Shown piece by piece: positions 1 to 4,940 of a stretch of 5,142 nt of DNA (within the stretch, counting starts at the first letter, position 1; each line of letters begins with the position of its first letter). This stretch comes from Flavobacterium sp. (GTDB lineage: Bacteria > Bacteroidota > Bacteroidia > Flavobacteriales > Flavobacteriaceae). The translations under genes and the position numbers were made by a program. The stretch spans positions 1 to 5,142 of the forward strand of contig JAAURU010000284.1 in assembly GCA_012032075.1 (NCBI GenBank). Reading direction: 5' to 3'. Under the pieces are notes generated by a model. That model saw only the letters and a program-made list of their open reading frames with translations. It did not search any database and was not told where the DNA came from.

Positions 1-216
1 TTCATTGAATTGTCTTCCTGTGTCCAAAGTAAATATAGAAACTTCATTTTCGAATTTATCTAAAAAATGATGAATCAGTTGATCTTCAATTCCAAAAGAA
101 GTAGAAAAAACCTGATTCCCTTGAATTTCATTGACCACATATTGCAAACTTTCATTCAGGTTTAAGGTTGCTACTTTTTCGTTATGTTGTGCTAAGTTTA
201 ATTTTACTTTATTCAT
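1..216 (-). CDS. cysH: Phosphoadenylyl-sulfate (PAPS/APS) reductase, N-terminal part only
   Basis: This is the first 72 codons of a minus-strand gene that runs off the left edge. CysH reduces activated sulfate (PAPS or APS) to sulfite in the cytoplasm, using thioredoxin, as part of assimilatory sulfate reduction. The visible part carries the PP-loop-like nucleotide-binding segment FSTSFGIEDQ at about residues 42-51, followed by helix LIHHFL, and the strand SIFTLDTGRQFNE at about 60-72. Both are typical of the CysH family. The C-terminal catalytic cysteine motif and any APS-specific Fe-S cysteines lie outside the window, so substrate preference cannot be judged. Its ATG overlaps the TGA of the upstream DUF2061 gene (ATGA), which suggests translational coupling in one operon. 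Sulfate adenylyltransferase genes would be expected beyond the edge (inference). Confidence 0.88.
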   Translation of the reverse strand, partial: MNKVKLNLAQHNEKVATLNLNESLQYVVNEIQGNQVFSTSFGIEDQLIHHFLDKFENEVSIFTLDTGRQFNE

Positions 217-437
217 TTTGCCCAAATTCTTTCATGAAAAAAATACAATACCATTTTTGAAAAGACCTCAAAACCACCTATTGAAAAGGCAATTTTGAAA
301 TTTCCTGTCATAATATAAGAAATAACCATAGTATCAATTGTGCCTATAATTCTCCAAGTAATAACTTTATAAGCCACTACTTTTACATCTTTATTTACCT
401 CAAATTGTTTTCTTGGTCTTAATAAATCTAGTATCAT
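213..437 (-). CDS. DUF2061 small membrane protein linked to sulfate assimilation
   Basis: This 74-residue protein matches the DUF2061 family, whose molecular function is unknown. Members are often found beside sulfate-assimilation genes, and one ends in an overlap with cysH here. The family pattern is clear: KVITWRIIGTIDTMVISYIMTG at residues 24-45 forms the first hydrophobic segment, and a second segment (about 46-66) contains IGGFEVFSKMVLYFFHER, with the usual conserved K..LYF.HER.W ending. Two membrane passes are likely. I chose the ATG at 437. An in-frame TTG at 461 would add eight residues, but it lies inside a probable -7 promoter box (459-466) and the family starts near the MILDLLRP segment. 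The gene follows the Rrf2 regulator by 70 bp and probably heads the operon with cysH. A role in sulfur uptake or in supporting the reductive pathway is only inferred from position. Confidence 0.85.
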   Translation of the reverse strand: MILDLLRPRKQFEVNKDVKVVAYKVITWRIIGTIDTMVISYIMTGNFKIAFSIGGFEVFSKMVLYFFHERIWAK

Positions 438-458
438 TTTTGATTGTTTGTTTATTTT

Positions 459-466
459 CAAATATA
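459..466 (-). promoter_or_regulatory. Probable -7 box for the DUF2061-cysH operon
   Basis: The minus strand reads TATATTTG here, a full match to the Bacteroidota -7 consensus TAnnTTTG. It lies 21 bp upstream of the DUF2061 ATG, in the 70-bp gap after the Rrf2 gene. That would give a short leader of about 15 nt. No clear -33 TTG is visible at the usual spacing, which could mean dependence on an activator (inference). This is the natural place for the adjacent Rrf2 protein to act. Confidence 0.5.
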
Positions 467-507
467 CTATTACTCTATCGAATTACTAGACTGTTTTACT
501 AAAAATT

Positions 508-921
508 TTAAAAATTTGCTAAATGGTATAATGTTTTCTTTTCTAAAACATTTAAAGCATTGTCTCTAACTTGAATCATTAGCTTATTTAAAGCACAGCT
601 TTCTTCGCTAGGACAATCGCTACATTTTTCATAGAAATTAAGACTTACACAAGGCAATAAAGCAATTGGTCCGTCTAAAAAACGAATGATTGTTGCTACA
701 GAAATTTCTTTTGGATTCTTTAATAAATAGTAACCACCACCTTTTCCTTTTTTAGAACCCACTAAACCTATTTTCTTTAAATCCAATAGAATTGCCTCTA
801 AAAATTTTTTTGAAATATTCTCTTTCTCTGAAATTTCTGAAATAAGAACAGGCATTAAATTTTCTTGCTTCGCAATATAAATTAATGCCTTTATTCCATA
901 TTTAGTTTTTCTTGATAACAT
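508..921 (-). CDS. Rrf2-family transcriptional regulator, probable sulfur-assimilation regulator
   Basis: This 137-residue protein is a typical Rrf2-family regulator of the IscR/CymR/NsrR type. The N-terminal winged helix begins MLSRKTKYGIKALIYIA and contains the recognition region ISEKENISKKFLEAILLDLKK split over about residues 30-50. The glycine-rich wing KKGKGGGYYL follows at about 57-66. Four cysteines (C91, C100, C103, C109) lie in the C-terminal half in a PC-x8-C-x2-C-x5-C arrangement, which suits an Fe-S cluster or thiol sensing; neither can be proven here. The start at 921 is preferred because it gives the standard family N-terminus. An upstream in-frame GTG/ATG-type extension to 987 only reads the tail of ctlX out of frame. 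The start lies two bases after the restored ctlX stop (TAACTATG), so the two may be co-transcribed. Position just upstream of DUF2061-cysH suggests it controls sulfate assimilation, possibly through the box at 459-466 (inference). Confidence 0.88.
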   Translation of the reverse strand: MLSRKTKYGIKALIYIAKQENLMPVLISEISEKENISKKFLEAILLDLKKIGLVGSKKGKGGGYYLLKNPKEISVATIIRFLDGPIALLPCVSLNFYEKCSDCPSEESCALNKLMIQVRDNALNVLEKKTLYHLANF

Positions 922-923
922 AG

Positions 924-1860
924 TTATGCTTTTGGTAAAAAAACTTCTGCCATCATACACGTGCACTTCCACCACCACAAGCTTCAATAATATCTAAACT
1001 AGCATGTATAATTTTACAGTGTTTTTTCAATTCTATCTTTTGAGATTGGGTTAAACATTTCATAAAGCAGCATTACTCATAATTAAAAATCGTTCGTCGT
1101 TTGCTCCTCTAACTTGCAACATATTACCCGCAAAGTTATTCACTTGTTCTTCTGTAATAAGAATTACTTCTTTTCCCGATTCTTTCAATTTATAAAGCAC
1201 TGATTTTCGTTCCGATTTATCATCAATACAGTCGGCACAAATAACGGCAAATGTTTCTGCAATGCACATAATTACATTGGTATGGTATATTGCTTTGCGT
1301 TGACCATTTACGGTTTGAAAAGCTTCAAAAATAACAGGTGTGTATTCAAAGTCTTCACAAAATTCTATAAATAATTCTTCATCTGCTCTTGGTGACAAAG
1401 CGCAATAAGCAATTTCGTTTTCTCTGTCTAACACTATGCTTCCAGTTCCTTCTAAATAAAAACCATCTTCCTCAGCCGAAGTATAATCCATGATTTCGTT
1501 CACAAGAAATCCTTTTTCTTCTATAATATCTAGAATATCTTCTCTTCTTTCTTTTCTTCTGTTTTCAGCAAACATTGGATACAAAACTACATCACCGTTT
1601 TCATGAAAAGATATCCAGTTGTTTGGAAAAACACTGTCTGGTGTGTTTGGATTTAAAGTATCTTCAACAACGATTACATTAATTCCAACAGCTTTAAGTT
1701 TTTCTACATAAGCATCAAATTCGGCTTGTGCTTTTGCATTTACAGTTACAGGTAATAAATCATCAATTACTTTTTGATAATAATTATTTACTGCTGTTTG
1801 TTCGTTCATTCGGAAAGCTACCGGACGAATCATTAGGATGGTATTTGTGGTTTGGTTCAT
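924..1860 (-). pseudogene. ctlX: CtlX-type citrulline hydrolase (arginine-deiminase-related), broken by two frameshifts
   Basis: CtlX-type enzymes belong to the guanidino-group-modifying (arginine deiminase/DDAH) superfamily; the Francisella founder is described as a citrulline ureidase. The intact first frame covers 266 residues: RPVAFRMNEQTAVNNYYQ near the N-terminus, FPNNWISFHENGD at 78-90, MFAENRRKERRE at 96-107, LEGTG with E137, and YHTNV with the likely catalytic H193. This frame stops at 1060 after MSNAAL. The C-terminal continuation is read in a second frame from about 1063 to 960 (KCLTQSQKIELKKHCKIIHASLDIIEACGGGSAR in two overlapping parts: KCLTQSQKIELKKHCKII and HASLDIIEACGGGSAR). 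It then moves to a third frame at 959-924 (CMMAEVFLPKA, stop TAA). The expected GGGSARCMM motif holds the nucleophilic cysteine, and the second break falls between its Arg and Cys codons. The restored length is about 311-312 residues, normal for the family. Both shifts are small indels, at a TTTATGAAA stretch and at CGTGT. Sequence error is more likely than true decay, because the downstream segments remain fully conserved. Confidence 0.85.
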
Positions 1861-1870
1861 TGTCTTTTTG

Positions 1871-1918
1871 TTTAAAGTTTAAAATGTTTAAAAGTTTAAA
1901 GTTGTTAGCACTTTAAAC
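1871..1918. repeat. Cluster of five TTTAAA palindromes between the two hydrolase genes
   Basis: The 70-bp gap between the two guanidino-enzyme genes contains TTTAAA at 1871, 1878, 1887, 1895 and 1912. Start-to-start spacing is 7, 9, 8 and 17 bp, mostly inside GTTTAAAG or similar units. This is a short low-complexity array with dyad symmetry. It could form alternative hairpins in the transcript or simply be replication-slippage sequence. No function can be assigned from sequence. Confidence 0.6.
1894..1918 (-). terminator. Weak hairpin downstream of the DDAH-like gene
   Basis: GTTTAAAGT at 1894-1902 pairs perfectly with ACTTTAAAC at 1910-1918, leaving a seven-base loop. In the minus-strand transcript the hairpin starts 12 bases after the stop of the DDAH-like gene and is followed by TTTTAAACATTTTAAAC. 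The 9-bp stem contains only two G-C pairs, so it would be a weak terminator or an attenuating or processing structure between the two hydrolase genes. Chance pairing among the TTTAAA units is a real alternative. Confidence 0.3.
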
Positions 1919-1925
1919 ACTATTC

Positions 1926-1933
1926 CAAATTTA
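1926..1933 (-). promoter_or_regulatory. Possible -7 box for ctlX
   Basis: The minus strand reads TAAATTTG, matching TAnnTTTG, and overlaps the TAA stop of the DDAH-like gene. A TTTG lies 15 bp further upstream (1949-1952), closer than the usual 17-21 bp. If used, it would give a leader of about 60 nt that includes the TTTAAA hairpins. The match could be chance in AT-rich sequence. Confidence 0.3.
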
Positions 1934-2845
1934 ATCACGTATAAGTGGCAAAGTAGAACATCTTAAAAGTCCTTCTTGTTTGGATATTTCAGCATAAGGA
2001 ATTTCTTCAACTGTTATTCCTTTACTTCTTAACCAAGTGTTTAATCTTGTAAAATTTTGTTCGGAAACGACTACATCTAGTGCAATTGAAAAGACATTGG
2101 AATTCATGTGATACATTTCTTCTCTATCAATGTGAAATAAATTTTCTTTACCAAATAAGTTTATCAAATACATATAATCGGCTTCTTCACGGAAACCACT
2201 TTTGTATATAATTCCTAGGTTTGTTCCTACAGGTTGAAAGCAACAATCTAAATGCAAAGCATTGTCGCGTGGTTCAATTTTAGATTTTACTAAATCGAAT
2301 TCCTTTACAATTTTATGTGGAAATAATTCTTTGATATAATTTACACCATGCATATTAGTTCTTGCTGTAATATAATCTTTATAATCAGAACCTTTATATG
2401 TTCCAATGAAAATATAATCATTCCAAAGCATAACATCACCACCTTCGATATGTACTTCTTCTGGTGGACGTAAAATTTTTTTAGGATCAATTTGATCTAA
2501 AACATATTGAATAGCGTCTAATTCTCTTTCTCTATCAGGTAGAATATTCGCTTTAATAAAAATATCATCTATAACAAAACCTATGTCTCTAGAGAAAATT
2601 TGATTGTAATCTTTAATTATTTCGGGTCTAAAAACTTGTACATCATATTTTTGGAATACTTTATTAAAAGCTTCCATTTCTTTAACCATATCTTCTTCAA
2701 CAGGGTACGTTCCCGCTAACAAGTGTTCTAGTGATTTTGGATCGTAAGCTTCTTCAATTTTTGGATTTGGCCCATTACTTATTGCAGTTCCTAAAACAAC
2801 AGCTTTTAACCTTGAAGATTCATTCTTTACATTTAATTGTAGCAT
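1931..2845 (-). CDS. DDAH/arginine-deiminase-like amidinohydrolase
   Basis: This roughly 304-residue cytoplasmic enzyme belongs to the guanidino-group-modifying superfamily (dimethylarginine dimethylaminohydrolase, arginine deiminase and amidinotransferase relatives). Such enzymes attack the guanidino carbon of arginine or a derivative with a cysteine nucleophile. Using the 304-residue numbering, the key motifs are FSRDIGF with R86-D87, HIEGGDVM with E134 and D137, ALHLDCCF with H198 and D200, YHMNSNVF at about 245-252, and the C-terminal LLRCSTLPL with C296 as the likely nucleophile. All catalytic elements are present and the frame is intact. I chose the ATG at 2845 because the family usually begins MLQLNVKNE; an in-frame ATG at 2857 adds MKNY. 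It is the first gene of the minus-strand run and lies 70 bp upstream of ctlX, another member of the same superfamily. Arginine-to-citrulline conversion is a reasonable guess, but methylarginine hydrolysis or amidinotransfer cannot be excluded from sequence alone. Confidence 0.85.
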   Translation of the reverse strand: MLQLNVKNESSRLKAVVLGTAISNGPNPKIEEAYDPKSLEHLLAGTYPVEEDMVKEMEAFNKVFQKYDVQVFRPEIIKDYNQIFSRDIGFVIDDIFIKANILPDRERELDAIQYVLDQIDPKKILRPPEEVHIEGGDVMLWNDYIFIGTYKGSDYKDYITARTNMHGVNYIKELFPHKIVKEFDLVKSKIEPRDNALHLDCCFQPVGTNLGIIYKSGFREEADYMYLINLFGKENLFHIDREEMYHMNSNVFSIALDVVVSEQNFTRLNTWLRSKGITVEEIPYAEISKQEGLLRCSTLPLIRD

Positions 2846-2869
2846 ATAGTTTTTCATTGCTTATATGCG

Positions 2870-2877
2870 CAAAGATA
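2870..2877 (-). promoter_or_regulatory. Probable -7 box for the DDAH-like gene
   Basis: The minus strand reads TATCTTTG, a full match to TAnnTTTG, 12 bp upstream of the ATG at 2857 and 24 bp upstream of the preferred ATG at 2845. A start of transcription near 2863-2865 would leave only about 6 nt before the upstream ATG but about 18 nt before the one at 2845, which supports the shorter protein. No well-spaced -33 element is visible. Confidence 0.45.
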
Positions 2878-2935
2878 GAAAAAGGAATGCAATTGTATAA
2901 TTCTAAAAATATAAAAATTATTTCTATTTTATTTA

Positions 2936-2943
2936 TACATTTG
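2936..2943 (+). promoter_or_regulatory. Probable -7 box for the LEA/YtxH-like gene
   Basis: TACATTTG matches the TAnnTTTG consensus and ends 18 bp before the ATG at 2962. The resulting leader would be only about 10-15 nt. The region upstream is almost pure A/T with no TTG at the expected -33 distance. Together with the box at 2870-2877 it makes a compact divergent promoter region of 104-116 bp. Confidence 0.45.
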
Positions 2944-2961
2944 GTAAAAACTAAACAAATT

Positions 2962-3396
2962 ATGGGACTTTCAAACTTTTTTAATTCGTTATTTGGCAAA
3001 GCCAAAGTAACCGCAGACGAAACAATTGATAAAGCTTCAGAAATTGTAGCAGAAGCTAAAGAATCATTGAGTGAATTAGCTGACTCAGCAGCTAAAAAAA
3101 TAGACGAGCTACATCTTCCTGAAAAAGTAGAAGAATTTGTAAAAGAAGCCAAAGAAAAAGCGGGTGAAGCTAGTGAGTGGGTTGAAGAAAAAGCGCATCA
3201 AGCTAAGGAAGTATTTGAAGATATTGTTGATAAAGTAGAAGAAAAAATTGACGAGTTTAAAAAGGAGAAAACAAGTAAAACAGCAACAAGTTCGACACCT
3301 GAAAGTAATTCTACAACAGAAACTACTTCAACAAATATTGATACAGAAATTAATTCAACTACAGAAACTAAAGAGCAAACGCAAACTCCTGAGTAG
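2962..3396 (+). CDS. Charged helical LEA/YtxH/apolipoprotein-like protein of unknown function
   Basis: This 144-residue protein has no signal peptide and no clear membrane span. A short amphipathic hydrophobic start, MGLSNFFNSLFGKAK, is followed at about residues 15-102 by long Ala/Glu/Lys-rich amphipathic helix. Segments such as ADETIDKASEIVAEAKESL and KEAKEKAGEASEWVEEKAHQ resemble late-embryogenesis-abundant, YtxH-like or apolipoprotein-like proteins. Residues about 103-144 form a Thr/Ser/Glu/Asn-rich, probably disordered tail with repeated STTET units. Proteins of this composition are often linked to stress or membrane-surface association, but no function can be assigned. The ATG at 2962 is chosen because it follows a TACATTTG box and starts the helical part; longer upstream reading frame crosses the divergent promoter and the neighbouring gene. 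It is the only plus-strand gene in the window, transcribed away from the DDAH-like gene and towards citrate synthase. Confidence 0.75.
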   Translation: MGLSNFFNSLFGKAKVTADETIDKASEIVAEAKESLSELADSAAKKIDELHLPEKVEEFVKEAKEKAGEASEWVEEKAHQAKEVFEDIVDKVEEKIDEFKKEKTSKTATSSTPESNSTTETTSTNIDTEINSTTETKEQTQTPE

Positions 3397-3400
3397 TTTT

Positions 3401-3577
3401 AACCCAAATTATGCTTTAGATATTTATTGCATCAAAAAATGACTTTAAATCTAAAAAAGTACTCAATTTTTTGTCCTTTATGTAATAAAACTACATTTGG
3501 GGAAAAAAATTTCCGTTCTTTTTCATTTTTTTTACCATTTTTCGCTTTATTACAAAATCTAATGCTTAATTTGGGTT
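3401..3577. repeat. 177-bp structure with 21-bp imperfect inverted arms (MITE-like or long stem-loop)
   Basis: The left arm at 3401-3421 begins AACCCAAATTATGCTTTAGA, and the complement of the right arm at 3557-3577 begins AACCCAAATTAAGCATTAGA; 19 of 21 positions agree. The arms are flanked on both sides by TTAA (3399-3402 and 3577-3580), or TTTAA on a slightly wider view, which could be a target duplication around a CCC...GGG-ended element. A small central hairpin, GGAAA-AAAA-TTTCC, lies at 3501-3514. No transposase is encoded. It fills most of the 259-bp gap between two convergent genes, starting five bases after the stop of the plus-strand gene, so it may also end transcription from both sides. 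Positions 3578-3655 hold only A/T-rich sequence, with a weak hairpin (TTTTAC at 3582-3587 with GTAAAA at 3596-3601). Confidence 0.6.
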
Positions 3578-3655
3578 TAACTTTTACTTTCTTTTGTAAA
3601 AAAAACCAAATAGTTTCAACGTATTTAGGGTGTTTTTTATATTGACAAATATTAA

Positions 3656-4940
3656 TTATCTATCCTTAACCTCTTTAAAAGGTCTATGACTATGTCCAAC
3701 ATAAACTTGACGTGGACGGCCTATAGGTTCTTTGTTAAGACGCATTTCTTTCCATTGTCCAATCCATCCTGGAAGACGACCAATAGCGAATAAAACGGTA
3801 AACATTTCAACAGGAATTCCCATTGCTCTGTAAATAATTCCAGAATAAAAATCTACATTAGGATATAAATTTCTTGCTTTGAAATATTCATCTTCCAATG
3901 CTACTTTTTCTAATTTTTTTGCAATATCCAATAATGGATCATCTACTCCTAAAGTTTCTAAAACATCATCGGCTGCTTTCTTGATAATTGTTGCTCTTGG
4001 ATCAAAGTTTTTATAAACTCTATGACCAAATCCCATTAAACGGAAAGAATCATCTTTGTCTTTTGCTTTTAAAACATATTTCTCTACATCACCACCATTA
4101 TTATGTATCTCTTCAAGCATTTCTAAAACGGCTTGATTCGCTCCACCATGTAATGGTCCCCAAAGAGCAGAAACACCAGCTGAAATAGAAGCAAATAATC
4201 CTGCGTGAGAAGAACCTACTATTCTAACAGTTGAAGTTGAACAGTTTTGCTCATGATCAGCATGAAGAATAAATAATTTATCTAATGCATCTACTATTCT
4301 TTTGTCCATTTTATATGGCTCAGTAGGAATTTCAAACATTAAACGCATGAAGTTTTCAACATATCCTTTAGTATTATCATAATAATTTAAAGGGATAACC
4401 CATTCTTCTTCTATAAGTCCAAGTAGCAATTACTAAAAATTTACCTATTGTTTTACAAACAGCTTCATATAATTCTTTTTCATTGTCAACATTAACTGCT
4501 TTTGGGTTAAAAGCTGTTAAAGCGCTTGTAAGTGCAGATAAAACACCCATAGGATGAGCTGTTTTTGGAAAACCTTCAATTATGGTTTTCATTTCTTCAT
4601 TTACAAGGGTATATTTTCTAATGTCATTCTCAAACTTTTCTAGTTGAGTTTTATTAGGTAATTCACCAAAAATTAATAGATAAGAAACCTCTAGAAAATC
4701 AGCTTTATCTGCTAATTCTTCAATAGAATAGCCTCTATAACGTAAAATTCCTTCTTCTCCATCTAGGAAAGTAATCTCACTTTTACAAGAACCCGAGTTT
4801 TTATAACCAGGATCTAATGTAATAGCACCAGTTGCACCACGCAACTTGTCTATATCGATAGCAACCTCATTTTCAGTCCCAACAATAATTGGGAACTCAT
4901 ACTTCTTGCCATCAATTTCTAATATTGCTGTTTTAGACAT
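3656..4940 (-). pseudogene. gltA: Citrate synthase, frame broken by one extra base
   Basis: Citrate synthase condenses acetyl-CoA and oxaloacetate to citrate, the entry step of the TCA cycle. Residues 1-183 (4940 to about 4392) are read in one frame: MSKTAILEIDGKKYEFP start, RGATGAITLDPGY, FLDGEEGILRYRGYSIEELA, and GKFLVIATWTYRRRMGYP. Residues 184-427 (4390 to 3656) are read in another, starting LNYYDNTKGYVENF. Catalytic elements are complete: HADHEQNCSTSTVR at about 225-238, GPLHGGAN with H264, GFGHRVYKNFDPRA with H306 and R315, VDFYSG with D363, and the ending IGRPRQVYVGHSHRPF. These positions nearly match E. coli numbering (H264, H305, D362). Removing one base from CCCTTT (complement of 4389-4394) restores a 427-residue protein of normal hexameric-type length. 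As read, the first frame ends in FKLL and stops at 4377. A single extra base in a homopolymer of a central enzyme points to sequence error rather than loss. The gene is convergent with the LEA-like gene. Confidence 0.9.

Noticed and set aside
915..927. ATAAC-ATA-GTTAT palindrome over the rrf2 start as an operator
   Set aside because: It is short and made of the ctlX stop and rrf2 start codons; 5-bp arms are expected by chance, although autoregulation is not excluded.
922..987. N-terminal extension of the Rrf2 protein by 22 residues
   Set aside because: The extension (MKLVVVEVHVYDGRSFF...) is the ctlX tail read out of frame. The family N-terminus MLSRKTKYGIKAL begins at 921.
953..1063. Independent small gene, leader peptide or RiPP precursor upstream of rrf2
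   Set aside because: Its sequence continues the CtlX family C-terminus, and the rest of that C-terminus follows in the third frame, so it is a frameshifted fragment.
955..1068. Programmed ribosomal frameshifting in ctlX
   Set aside because: Two separate shifts with no classic slippery heptamer or downstream structure, plus a third indel in citrate synthase, fit sequence error better.
1131..1138. TAACTTTG on the minus strand as a promoter for rrf2
   Set aside because: It lies inside the ctlX coding region about 210 bp from the rrf2 start with no -33 partner; such matches arise by chance in AT-rich DNA.
1728..1916. Plus-strand reading frame of 62 codons
   Set aside because: It is antisense to the conserved ctlX start and the TTTAAA spacer, with a low-complexity Leu-rich product.
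2731..2961. Upstream in-frame extension of the LEA-like gene
   Set aside because: It is antisense to the DDAH-like N-terminus and crosses both promoter boxes; the true start is at 2962.
2820..3152. Minus-strand reading frame antisense to the LEA-like gene
   Set aside because: Its composition is a shadow of the Ala/Glu/Lys-rich gene on the other strand and it resembles no known family.
3248..3442. Plus-strand overlapping frame inside the LEA-like gene
   Set aside because: It is a Lys/Gln/Leu-rich shift of the Thr-rich tail that runs into the inverted repeat.
3427..3645. 72-codon plus-strand frame with a CPLC pair, possibly a zinc-ribbon remnant of a transposase
   Set aside because: It is Phe/Leu-rich and low-complexity, lies almost wholly in the inverted-repeat element, and a single CxxC pair is not enough to support a domain.
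3988..4188. Plus-strand frame antisense to citrate synthase
   Set aside because: It is a shadow of a conserved coding region, with a His/Leu-rich unlikely product.
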